Shown: piece by piece, positions 1 to 8,169 of the stretch
Numbering within the stretch: the stretch's first letter is position 1
Layout: each line of letters starts with the position of its first letter
Assembly: GCA_030037705.1 (NCBI GenBank)
Contig: JASHQE010000174.1
Coordinates: forward strand, 1-64,000
Direction of reading: 5' to 3'
From: Acidobacteriaceae bacterium
Lineage (GTDB): Bacteria > Acidobacteriota > Terriglobia > Terriglobales > Acidobacteriaceae
DNA: 64,000 nucleotides
Position numbers and translations under genes: made by a program
The notes under the pieces: generated by a model
Seen by the model: only the letters and a program-made list of their open reading frames with translations
What the model was told of the DNA's origin: nothing
Databases searched by the model: none

Positions 1-246
1 AATATTGTTTCGCTCGTGGAACCCGCCGGCATATCGGACGATTACCCGCAGAGCCGCATCCGCAGCTACCGTTTCGAGCACTGGGATGGTGAACGATGGA
101 GCACTCTGGTGGGCGGTGAAACGCCTGCGCCAACGACGATTCATCGGATCTCGCGTGTTTCATCGCAAAGAGTGAGGTTGCTGCTGGAAAGCAACAACGA
201 GATGCCGCATATCGCCGAGATCGGTTTGTACAGCGAACCTGATTAG
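1..246 (+). CDS. C-terminal end of a probable alpha-L-fucosidase (partial)
   Basis: The reading frame is open from the first base of the window, so the gene begins outside it; only the last 81 residues are present. They look like the C-terminal beta-sandwich (F5/8 type C-like) of GH29 alpha-L-fucosidases. Visible marks are the segment RIRSYRFEHWDGERWSTL, the SSQRVRLLLES strand and the closing IAEIGLYSE, which match the usual fucosidase ending in spacing and character. Family enzymes remove terminal L-fucose from glycans in the periplasm or outside the cell. The catalytic domain is not in the window, so the assignment rests on the tail alone and another F5/8-domain glycosidase is possible. A palindromic repeat begins three bases after the stop codon. 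Confidence 0.6.
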   Translation, partial: NIVSLVEPAGISDDYPQSRIRSYRFEHWDGERWSTLVGGETPAPTTIHRISRVSSQRVRLLLESNNEMPHIAEIGLYSEPD

Positions 247-248
247 TT

Positions 249-386
249 TCTAGAACTAGTTGCATAAATGGTTTCGTAACAGGGCACGACTTTAGTCGTG
301 CCGCAAAAGCCTCATGAACACTGGGGCTTTAGCCCCTGAGGGAAGTTTCTTTACCTGACCAGACCATTTATGCAACCAGCTCTAGA
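249..386. repeat. Palindromic MITE/REP-like element with 24-bp terminal inverted repeats
   Basis: The ends, TCTAGAACTAGTTGCATAAA at 249 and its inverted partner ending at 386, match in 22 of 24 positions when the second is reverse-complemented. Two perfect hairpins lie inside: GGCACGAC-TTTA-GTCGTGCC at 283-302 and GGGGCT-TT-AGCCCC at 323-336. The outer stem plus two inner hairpins gives a cloverleaf-like fold. There is no open reading frame inside. It sits between the converging ends of the fucosidase and the putative glycosidase gene, and could act as a bidirectional transcription stop or be a non-autonomous mobile element. Confidence 0.75.
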
Positions 387-583
387 CCCGTTGGTCGTTC
401 CGCCCGTGCACCATTCATGACCAAGAGAACCGAACCGTCCATGTTCCAGGCACTCATCGCGTAGTTGTGCGGGATTTCAAAAGTCGAAAGGCACGGTATT
501 GGCAGACGGCAACGAGATCGATTCGTCCTTGTCCGAAGCAAAGGCATGAGCGGAGAACCGGCCGGGACCGTGAGAACTTTGCT
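368..583 (-). pseudogene. Out-of-frame remainder of the putative glycosidase C-terminus
   Basis: Beyond the stop at 584-586 the minus strand keeps reading like protein. A shifted frame is open from 599 to 480 (reads YFGMKQSSHGPGRFSAHAFA and on). A further one-base shift at the TTTT run at 479-482 returns to the frame of the upstream gene and reads EIPHNYAMSAWNMDGSVLL until a TAA at 368-370. The two single-base changes compensate each other. The original product was therefore probably about 70 residues longer. The final codons run into the inverted repeat of the palindromic element, which may have supplied the present stop. A sequencing or assembly error would give the same picture. Confidence 0.5.
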
Positions 584-1891
584 TCATCCCGAAATACGAT
601 CGCTCTCCCAGATCGCGCGAATTACTTTTTCATCGTTGAGTCCATCAGGCATTGCTGCACTTGGCCTGTTTGCGGAGTACCAGCGGCGGTGATCGAGCGG
701 CGATGTTTCAGTGCGACTGCCGGGCATTTCGAGAAAGCCGTCGGGGTCTGTCTTTCTTATCCAGTTCCATGCATAGCGGAGCCATTGGGCGCGATATTCC
801 GCGGTCTGATTGGCAAACCAGCTGATCTCGTCGTATCCCCAGACCCAGTCATCGCCTTGTCCGGGCCGACCGGGATGCCCGCTCACACCATAGTTATCTA
901 ATTCGACGAGATAGGGAAGATGCGCGCAGTCCCAGCCACTATAGGTTCGGCCGCCTTTGCTGCGGAGAAAGATACTGTCGAGATAACCGACCTCTAAAAC
1001 AGCTTCTTGCGGATGGTCGGGGACTTCCTTGATGCGCAATGGAAATGCGTGAAAATCAAGAAGCAGTTGCCCGTCGCGTATCAAACCACCGCTTGGTACG
1101 TGTGCATTGCACAGAACCATGCCACGTGGCGCATGGTTTGCTGCATAAGCGCGAACACAGTCGAAGAGGTGCGCGTAGTGATCCAGATGCGGATCATTGA
1201 GATCCATAATTTCCATCTGGCCCCAGTGAATCCCCTCGAATCCGAGATCAATATACGACCTGGCTAGAAAATAGAACCAGAGTTGCGTCTCCGTCTGGCT
1301 TACGTCCGGAACTCCGCCATACCGTCCCCAAGAACGCTTGCGCTGCGGCAGTGGATAGAGGATTGCTTCATAGCGGAAGTTGCGTTTTTCAACGGGAAAG
1401 CCGAGAGCAGTAAATGCCCATTCCGGTATCGGAACCCGCTCCACATCAGGCGTGACAATTTCAAAGATGCAGGCTTCGAGAATCACCTCTGAATCGCTCG
1501 CGCGCACGAGCGGTATCTGCTGCCGTGCACGCTCGAAGTTGTCGAGCAGGCCAGCCTCACCATCCCATAGGCAGATACTGCGCGCAATGTACTTTGCGCC
1601 GATATTGCCCAACATGCGAATGTTGTCGTGCAGATCGCCTCGGCCGTTGAGCAGGCCCTCCATGCAAATAGCGCGCGACAAATAGCCGCACAATACCTCG
1701 CGAGAGATGATTTCTTTGAAAGAATAGTCAAGCCGATGATACTGCTCTAGGGAACCGGCGCAGGTCCTGCAGGTCCTGTTTGATAAAGCCAGCGCCGATG
1801 CTGCAAAAGAAAAATAGAGAAGCTGCCTGCGCTGCACACACACTCCAAGTGAATCTTGTTCGATGACACATTTTCGAGCGTCACGTTCCAA
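584..1891 (-). CDS. Putative glycosidase-like TIM-barrel protein, C-terminally frameshifted
   Basis: I do not recognise a named family. The 435-residue product is rich in Trp, Tyr, Asp and His and has barrel-like strand endings such as DLGFEGIHWGQMEIMD, GMVLCNAH and LLLDFHAF, each placing acidic or aromatic residues at a strand C-terminus, as in glycoside hydrolases and related carbohydrate enzymes. The first ATG-like start is a TTG at 1891. A better start may be a GTG at 1837-1843, which would leave a short signal peptide (RRQLLYFSFAASALALS). It lies 24 bases downstream of the GH3 gene and is probably co-transcribed with it and the GH92 gene. Its 3' end is disrupted (see the adjacent remnant), so it may be inactive. 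Confidence 0.55.
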   Translation of the reverse strand: MERDARKCVIEQDSLGVCVQRRQLLYFSFAASALALSNRTCRTCAGSLEQYHRLDYSFKEIISREVLCGYLSRAICMEGLLNGRGDLHDNIRMLGNIGAKYIARSICLWDGEAGLLDNFERARQQIPLVRASDSEVILEACIFEIVTPDVERVPIPEWAFTALGFPVEKRNFRYEAILYPLPQRKRSWGRYGGVPDVSQTETQLWFYFLARSYIDLGFEGIHWGQMEIMDLNDPHLDHYAHLFDCVRAYAANHAPRGMVLCNAHVPSGGLIRDGQLLLDFHAFPLRIKEVPDHPQEAVLEVGYLDSIFLRSKGGRTYSGWDCAHLPYLVELDNYGVSGHPGRPGQGDDWVWGYDEISWFANQTAEYRAQWLRYAWNWIRKTDPDGFLEMPGSRTETSPLDHRRWYSANRPSAAMPDGLNDEKVIRAIWESDRISG

Positions 1892-1915
1892 TCAAGGAAC
1901 CCCATTGCTGATCGC

Positions 1916-4234
1916 TCACCGGCTTTGGTTGCGTTTGCTGCAGATTTTCTCCGTCGCGCATTGCAGAGTCAATTTGAAATCAGTTGAGAGCGGCGCGCGT
2001 GACGATCCACCGACCCAGACGGTATATTTGCCTGATTCGACAGCCCACTCACCTTCTGCATTCCAGACCGCTAGCTGTTGCTGCGGCACGTGGAAGACGA
2101 CCGAACGGGTTTCTCCCGGTTTCAAGTGAATGCGCGAGAACCCCTCGAGCGATCGGATGGGCGTTTCCACGCTGCTGGTGTTTTCGCGCACGTAGAGCTG
2201 CGCCACTTCATCGCCGGCGCGAGTTCCAGTGTTGGTTACGTCAACGCTCACCTCGATGTCTGCACCACTTGATGCGGCGGGAGGCTGAACGTGGACATGA
2301 TCATAGCGGAATGTGGTGTAGCTCAGGCCGAAGCCAAACGGAAAGAGCGGCTCGCCATTATCATCAACATATTTATGAACGCGTGACGGATCGGAGTTGT
2401 AGAAGTCGGGCAATTGACCGGTGCTGCGCGGAAATGTGACGGTCAGCCGGCCTGCGGGGTTATTCTCGCCAAACAATGTTTCGGCAACTGCCTGCCCTCC
2501 GAATTCGCCTGGATACCAGGCTTCGAGAATTGCAGGTACATGCTCCGTTGCCCAGTCAATCGTGAGTGGTCTGCCATTCTCAAGCACAAGAACTTCCGGC
2601 TTGCCCAGAGCAGTTACGGCTTCGAGTAGCTGCTCCTGGTTACCCGGCAGATCCAGATTGGAGCGATCAGATCCTTCGCCGGAGATGCCTTGCCGCTCGC
2701 CGAGGGCGAGGATCACCACGTCTGCTTCCTTTGCCGTTGAAACGGCAGCAGAAATGTCGCTGCCGTCATTGAAGACTACGCCCGCATGCGGAAGAAGCTG
2801 TTTTATGCCGTCTACGATGCTGATGTGGAGGCCATTCTCTTCTTTTTCGTAATCTCCGTATCGCGCTACATTGCCATTGGGTCCGATCACGGCGATGTGC
2901 CGCACAGAGTTGGAAAACGGTAGCAGGTTGCCGTCATTCTTGAGCAGCGTCACGGACTCACGGGCCGACTGCAGAGACACAGCAAGGTGTTGCGGGGACC
3001 GGTAGACGCTGGCTTGGAGAGCTGGATTGACGAACGGATGATCAAAAAGTCCGAGTTCGAATTTGACCCGCAGCACGGACCGTACGGCGCGGTCGAGATC
3101 AGCCTCAGAAAGCGTTCCTTCATGGACACAGTCAACCAGCGCCTTTTGAAATACATCGTGATCAAAGTCATAGAACTGCATGTCCACACCTGAGCGGATC
3201 GCCATGCATACTGCCGCCTTCGGCGTGTCGACAACATGATGCACATCGTAAAGGCGCCGGATCGCGCCCAGATCGGACAAGACAAACCCCTGAAAGCCCC
3301 ATTCGTTGCGCAGAACTTGTTTGAGCGCAAATGGATCGGCGGTGATCGGAATTCCATCGATCTCATGGTACGCGGCCATGACGCCCATAGCGTGTCCCTG
3401 GCGAATCGCAGGCTCGAAGCCGCGTAGCATTACCATGCGCAGTTCGCGCTCGCCCATGTGCACGGGTGAAGTGTTCGTACCACCCTCAGGTGAACCATGC
3501 GCAACAAAGTGCTTGGGCTCGGCAACAACCGAATGATCGCTGTTTAGACTGTCTCCCTGCGCGCCGCGCACATAGGCAAGACCCATTTGCCCGGTCAGGT
3601 AAGTGTCTTCACCGAAATCTTCTTCCACTCGTCCCCATCGCGGATCGCGAGCCAGATCCAGCACCGGAGCCAGAATCATGTCGACACCAGTTGCACGAGC
3701 TTCCGCAGCTATCGCCGCACCGGTCCGCTCTGCAAGATCGGAGTCCCAGGTCGCCGACAGATTGAGCGGCGCAGGAAATACCGTTCCTGTGTTGAAGCCG
3801 TGAAGCCCCTCTTCAATAAACATGGCTGGAATACCGAGCCGGTTGTGCGAGATAACCCAGCGCTGAATCGCATTGGATTGAGCTGGAGTAGGGTAAAGAT
3901 CGTGAATACCCCCAACACCGAGGCTGCCGAAGAGCGCTTCTGCCTTCTGCGGATTGAAGACTGCGTCGAGAGTGGCATGCGTGTCATCACTGTGCTTGTC
4001 CACGAGAGACGTGGCTCCCGAATACAAATCAAGCTGCCTAGCCTTTTCCTCCAGCGTCATGCGGTCGAGCAAATCATGGAGACGCCGCTCAATCGGAGCA
4101 TCGCCCTGTTTGTAGGTCGCATTGGCTGGCGCAGTTTGCGCGAAGAGAGAAACTGCACATGCAAGGATCAGGCAACAGACGGGCACTCGAAGAATGCTCC
4201 TCAAAGAGATACATTTCAAATGCACTGTTTTCAT
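1916..4234 (-). CDS. GH3 beta-glucosidase/beta-xylosidase, secreted
   Basis: A full-length glycoside hydrolase family 3 enzyme that hydrolyses terminal beta-linked glucose, xylose or similar sugars from oligosaccharides, probably in the periplasm. A signal peptide (SILRVPVCCLILACAVSLFAQ) is followed by the GH3 barrel with EEGLHGF, DPRWGRVEEDFGED and KHFVAHG. The nucleophile aspartate is in GFVLSDLGAI (about residue 335 counted from the longer start). The C-terminal domain carries GEGSDRSNLDLPG, followed by a fibronectin-III-like module (VDVTNTGTRAGDEVAQLYV). I chose the ATG at 4234 because it begins the signal peptide; an in-frame ATG at 4276 preceded by GGGG is possible and adds 14 residues. 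It is the middle gene of a leftward run with GH92 upstream. The exact substrate cannot be read from the sequence. Confidence 0.92.
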   Translation of the reverse strand: MKTVHLKCISLRSILRVPVCCLILACAVSLFAQTAPANATYKQGDAPIERRLHDLLDRMTLEEKARQLDLYSGATSLVDKHSDDTHATLDAVFNPQKAEALFGSLGVGGIHDLYPTPAQSNAIQRWVISHNRLGIPAMFIEEGLHGFNTGTVFPAPLNLSATWDSDLAERTGAAIAAEARATGVDMILAPVLDLARDPRWGRVEEDFGEDTYLTGQMGLAYVRGAQGDSLNSDHSVVAEPKHFVAHGSPEGGTNTSPVHMGERELRMVMLRGFEPAIRQGHAMGVMAAYHEIDGIPITADPFALKQVLRNEWGFQGFVLSDLGAIRRLYDVHHVVDTPKAAVCMAIRSGVDMQFYDFDHDVFQKALVDCVHEGTLSEADLDRAVRSVLRVKFELGLFDHPFVNPALQASVYRSPQHLAVSLQSARESVTLLKNDGNLLPFSNSVRHIAVIGPNGNVARYGDYEKEENGLHISIVDGIKQLLPHAGVVFNDGSDISAAVSTAKEADVVILALGERQGISGEGSDRSNLDLPGNQEQLLEAVTALGKPEVLVLENGRPLTIDWATEHVPAILEAWYPGEFGGQAVAETLFGENNPAGRLTVTFPRSTGQLPDFYNSDPSRVHKYVDDNGEPLFPFGFGLSYTTFRYDHVHVQPPAASSGADIEVSVDVTNTGTRAGDEVAQLYVRENTSSVETPIRSLEGFSRIHLKPGETRSVVFHVPQQQLAVWNAEGEWAVESGKYTVWVGGSSRAPLSTDFKLTLQCATEKICSKRNQSR

Positions 4235-4306
4235 TCTCCCAAGGCTTCCAATTTTCCTCGAGCCGCGCTCATTCAACCCCGTGATGGATCATTTTCCAGA
4301 TCGAGA

Positions 4307-6610
4307 TTACTGTACAGCATCCGCCTCTATCACCTCGCTGCTCATCGAAGGCGGCGCATCCTGTGGCGACGAACCCCAGCCGAAGTTTGGATGTTCTCCC
4401 ATTTGAAGAACCAGCGTGCCGCCATCAGCGATATCGGATTGGCTGAACCACGGCTTATCCAAAGGTTTCCCATTCAACTGTGCCGACTGGATGTATTTGT
4501 TTCGCGCGGAAACGTGGTCTGCAAGAATTGTAAATTCCTTGCCATTCCCGAGCCGGATTGCAGTCTTTTCAAAGATTGGGCTGCCGATCTCATACACAGG
4601 ACTTCCGGGACAGACAGGATAAAACCCGGTCGCACTCAAGACATACCACGAAGATGTTTCGCCACCGTCATCATCTCCCGGAATTCCCAATGGGCCATCG
4701 CCATACCAAACATCCATTAACTGGCGCACATGCTTTTGTGTCTTCCATGGCTGGCCCGAGAAATCGTAAAGATAAGGAATGTGGAAGCTGGGCTCATTTC
4801 CTTGTGCGTAAAGACCGATCAAGCCCGTTGCATCAGGAAATTGGCTGAGAAATTTATATTTCGAGGTTCCATACTGCTCGATGAACAACTGGTCTAATTT
4901 ATCGTTGAATGCGTCGCGGCCACCCATCAGGTCAATCAGGCCTGCGACATCGTACTGGACGTTGAATGTGTAAAGCCATGAATCAACTTCAGTGAAGTAA
5001 TCTCGACCGCCTTGTCCGCCGCCTAGTTTCTGATCGAAAGGTTCTACCCAGTTGCCGGCAGCATCTTTGGGAGCCATAAAGCCGATGACCGGATTGAATA
5101 GATTGCGGTAATTGTGCGCCAGGCGAGTGAAATACGCTGCGTCTTCCTGTTTGCCAAGCGCCTTAGCGAGCTGGGCAATAGCCCAATCGTCGTATCCATT
5201 TTCGAGCGTAACTGAAACGGCCTGCCTGCGCTCGCCGGTCACCTGTGGCACAGTCTCCTGCTCTCCGGGATCAAGGGCTGGGAAAAAACCCTTATCGAAA
5301 TAAATCTTGTCAATAGGAGTGAGTGGGCCGCGGCTCCATGGCAGCAGTGTGGCCTCCGTTGCATTTTTGCGAATTGCCTGGTAAGCTTCTTCGACATTGA
5401 AATCACGATACCCCTTGGCGAATGTATCTGCAATCAGTATCGCTGCATGATGGCCAATCATCACCGCCTGTTCGCCGGCAACCGATGGGAATGACGGCAT
5501 CCATCCGCTCTGCTCGTACATGCGTATGTATGAGCGGATCATGTCTTCCTGCTGACGAGGATCAAGCAGCAGTTGCAGTGGGTGCATTGATCGGAATGTG
5601 TCCCACAATCCATCGTCTATGTAGAAATCGTGCCCCTGCGCATCGTGTACTGCATTGTCATAGCCGCTGAAGTAGCGCCCGTCTTCGGTAATGTCCGTCA
5701 TGCGACCGAGCGAACGATAAAGCGCCGTATAAAAGATTGTTCTCTGGCGTTCGGTGCCGCCGGTTATGCGAATGGCGGAGAGTGCGCTGTTCCAGGTTAC
5801 GCGAGCCTTGGCTTTTGTACGATTGAAGTCCCAGTCAGGAATCTCGCGCTCTACATTGCGGCGCGCTTGTTCGACGCTGATGTAGGATATGCCGACTTTG
5901 ACCTCGATTGTCTCGCCAGCAACAGTGGATGTATCAGCCACAAACCCAACATGATCGCCCGATCGCTCCTTCTCCTGCGACAGCCTGCCATCTTGCCACG
6001 TTTGAGAGCCAGGCAGCGGGCGCGAGAACTCCGCGTAGAAGTATTGCCGCGTCTCGCCCCCCACACCCATGGTTTTCGCAATAGGGCCGTCGATCCGTTG
6101 GCTGCCCAAAACGATCTTGTCATTCAATACTTCGAGTTCTGCGCGGTGATCCAGGCTCAATGACAAGTGTGCATGTGGAGTCGCCGGAAAAGTGAACCGG
6201 TAATAAGCAGCTTCCGGTGTGACCGTCAGTTCAGCCTTGACGCGCCAACTCTGAAGGTCCGCTTCGTAATAGTAGGGGGTTGTGGTCTCGAAATCATGAT
6301 CGAAATCCGATGCGTATGCTGCATCAGTTGTGCCAATGTTGCCGGTGGAGGCCATCAGCACCGCCGGGCCAGCCGGAAAACCATAGATCTTATCGGCAAG
6401 ATAACGATCGTTGATCCCCGGCGTCGTGATTGGATAGAGACGTGCCATCCCATGCGGATATTGCACATAGGGAATTGTTGCGCTCAAAAGCTGCCCGATT
6501 CCACCGATATTCGGATCAACATAATCTACCGGCTCTGTTACAGCTTGTGCTGATGCGATGTAAGCGCCGATCCCTGAAAGAGCAAGCCAGAATACATTTA
6601 CGATTTTCAT
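4307..6610 (-). CDS. GH92 alpha-mannosidase, secreted
   Basis: A family 92 exo-acting, calcium-dependent alpha-mannosidase, expected to remove alpha-1,2-, 1,3- or other linked mannose from N-glycan or mannan side chains. After a signal peptide (MKIVNVFWLALSGIGAYIASAQA) come the N-terminal sandwich (DYVDPNIGG, YPHGMARLYP) and the helical barrel. The acid residue is in GNEPSFHIPYLYDFSG and the catalytic acidic pair is in GIPGDDDGGETSSWYVLSA; GFYPVCPGSPVYEIGSP closes the fold. About 770 residues is the usual length. An alternative ATG lies 30 bases upstream at 6640. It leads a leftward gene run with GH3 and the putative glycosidase, which together with the neighbouring fucosidase suggests attack on fucosylated, mannose-rich glycans. 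Confidence 0.93.
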   Translation of the reverse strand: MKIVNVFWLALSGIGAYIASAQAVTEPVDYVDPNIGGIGQLLSATIPYVQYPHGMARLYPITTPGINDRYLADKIYGFPAGPAVLMASTGNIGTTDAAYASDFDHDFETTTPYYYEADLQSWRVKAELTVTPEAAYYRFTFPATPHAHLSLSLDHRAELEVLNDKIVLGSQRIDGPIAKTMGVGGETRQYFYAEFSRPLPGSQTWQDGRLSQEKERSGDHVGFVADTSTVAGETIEVKVGISYISVEQARRNVEREIPDWDFNRTKAKARVTWNSALSAIRITGGTERQRTIFYTALYRSLGRMTDITEDGRYFSGYDNAVHDAQGHDFYIDDGLWDTFRSMHPLQLLLDPRQQEDMIRSYIRMYEQSGWMPSFPSVAGEQAVMIGHHAAILIADTFAKGYRDFNVEEAYQAIRKNATEATLLPWSRGPLTPIDKIYFDKGFFPALDPGEQETVPQVTGERRQAVSVTLENGYDDWAIAQLAKALGKQEDAAYFTRLAHNYRNLFNPVIGFMAPKDAAGNWVEPFDQKLGGGQGGRDYFTEVDSWLYTFNVQYDVAGLIDLMGGRDAFNDKLDQLFIEQYGTSKYKFLSQFPDATGLIGLYAQGNEPSFHIPYLYDFSGQPWKTQKHVRQLMDVWYGDGPLGIPGDDDGGETSSWYVLSATGFYPVCPGSPVYEIGSPIFEKTAIRLGNGKEFTILADHVSARNKYIQSAQLNGKPLDKPWFSQSDIADGGTLVLQMGEHPNFGWGSSPQDAPPSMSSEVIEADAVQ

Positions 6611-7194
6611 AGCTATTTGTTTGAGCACCCCTTCGAGCATTTAGCCGCAATGCACATCAAAAAGGTAAAACGAATCGCGGGAAGCTTTGGGCGCCAGCAG
6701 CAATCGAAGAATACGGTAGCTGAGGGGCCGAACGAACCGCAACGTTAAACGATCACCTAACAGCACGTAAATTAATTGAAAATGCAGCTTTTATTTCTAC
6801 GTAGACCAACTAACGGTAGGTACGTGCGCACGCAACTTCTGGCGACGATGCGTTCGCCTTTCAGCTCACGCTGAGAACGAGACAGTTCGCGCAACCAGGC
6901 GGTCTCAGAAAGGTGAATGTCGCGCGCGCCTAGGGCCTCGATCCTGCGCGAGGCGGATTAGACCGCGCCTTAAAGATACGAACCTTTCATATCATGTTTG
7001 CAAAAACATCTAAACCTCTGGCCAACTTGTCAGCCATGTAGCCACTGTTAGATCGCCGCGCTCTGCTTGTCAAATTCTTTTTAAACAAGATATAGAAGCG
7101 TTAGCGCAAGGGATCTAACCTACCGAATCGGCCGGCGGCTTGCTAGCATCATGCAGTGCAATGAAGTACATGGGACGCAGGAGCGAGTTCAACA
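6611..7194. other. Divergent intergenic region between GH92 and ROK kinase
   Basis: No coding sequence is apparent. A GC-rich imperfect hairpin region spans about 6898-6970, with GCGGTCT pairing to AGACCGC and an inner GCCTCG/CGAGGC stem; its role is unknown. A sigma-70-like promoter for the kinase is listed separately. The leftward promoter of the GH run is not obvious. Confidence 0.4.
7067..7096 (+). promoter_or_regulatory. Candidate sigma-70 promoter of the ROK kinase
   Basis: TTGTCA at 7067-7072 and TATAGA at 7091-7096 are separated by 18 bases, close to the sigma-70 consensus. This would give a leader of roughly 90 bases before the start at 7195. Found by eye and not tested. Confidence 0.4.
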
Positions 7195-8136
7195 ATGAAG
7201 GAAAAGTTGAATGTTCTGGCATACGACATTGGGGGCTCTCATGCGAGAGTCGGAATCATTGACCGGGAGCAACTCTCGATCTCCAGTCAGCAGTCTCGGG
7301 CACTTGATTCATCCGGAACATGTGAGTCCATCTTAGATGTGCTTTTCTCGCTGGGAACGAACGCTGTTGCACACGCAAAGCGAAGCGGAAGCATGTTGGA
7401 TGCAATAGCGATTGCAGTTCCGGGGCCATTTGACTATGCGGCTGGCGTGAGCCTTCTGCAGCATAAGTATCCCTCGTTGTATGGCAGAAATCTCAGGCCC
7501 GATTTTGCCAGGCTCTTCGATTTACCTGAAGAGCGAATCATTTTTCTCAATGATGCTGAGGCATTCCTCCTGGGAGAGTGTCATGCAGGAGCAGCAAAGC
7601 TGCTCAACCGGTGTATCGGAATAACACTTGGAACCGGGATTGGTTCTGCCTTTTCCATCGCCGGCACGATCGTCAAAGCTGGGAATGGAGTGCCATTGGA
7701 CGGTGAAATTTATTGTCTTCCATGGAAAGGCCAAACTATCGAAGACTCTGTTTCTAGCCGGGCAATCCAAGGTCGCTATGAACAAATTAGTGGGCGGACC
7801 TTTTCCGTGCGCAGTATCTGCAGCGCCGCTGCAAACGATCCATCTGCAGCACAGGTAATGCATGATTTCGGAACTGTTTTAGGGGAAGTTCTGCGCGAAA
7901 TCTGCCTGCCGTTTCAGCCAGAAGGGATCATCTTGGGCGGTTCTATTTCCAAAAGCGGGCATCTATTTCTGCCGAGCGCAAAGCGCGCGATGGGAGATAG
8001 TCAGGATCTTTTGCGGCTGGCGCGGCTTTTTGACGACGCTCCATTGATTGGAGCGGCCGTGCGAAGCCGTCAATGTTTATCACAGATAGCGGTCGAGGCA
8101 AATGCATCTGATTACACCGAAGGCGGCTCTGCGTGA
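7195..8136 (+). CDS. ROK-family sugar kinase
   Basis: Cytoplasmic kinase of the ROK (repressor, ORF, kinase) superfamily, expected to phosphorylate a hexose or N-acetylated amino sugar. The phosphate-binding start is YDIGGSHARVGI, the catalytic aspartate is in FLNDAEAFLLGE, and the second nucleotide loop is GITLGTGIGSAF. The region that normally holds the ROK zinc-binding cysteines is replaced by GEIYCLPWKGQTIEDSVSSR with a single Cys, so this looks like a zinc-free variant. There is no N-terminal helix-turn-helix, so it is a kinase rather than a repressor. It stands alone, divergent from the GH92 gene and convergent with the regulator, and may feed sugars released by these hydrolases into glycolysis. 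The substrate cannot be assigned. Confidence 0.85.
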   Translation: MKEKLNVLAYDIGGSHARVGIIDREQLSISSQQSRALDSSGTCESILDVLFSLGTNAVAHAKRSGSMLDAIAIAVPGPFDYAAGVSLLQHKYPSLYGRNLRPDFARLFDLPEERIIFLNDAEAFLLGECHAGAAKLLNRCIGITLGTGIGSAFSIAGTIVKAGNGVPLDGEIYCLPWKGQTIEDSVSSRAIQGRYEQISGRTFSVRSICSAAANDPSAAQVMHDFGTVLGEVLREICLPFQPEGIILGGSISKSGHLFLPSAKRAMGDSQDLLRLARLFDDAPLIGAAVRSRQCLSQIAVEANASDYTEGGSA

Positions 8137-8169
8137 GGTCTTGTCGGGCTGCCAAAAGAAATACCGCCG

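Noticed and set aside
3587-4720. 377-codon rightward open frame opposite the GH3 and GH92 genes
   Set aside because: Antisense shadow spanning two well-supported genes; Arg/Ser-rich composition with no recognisable domain.
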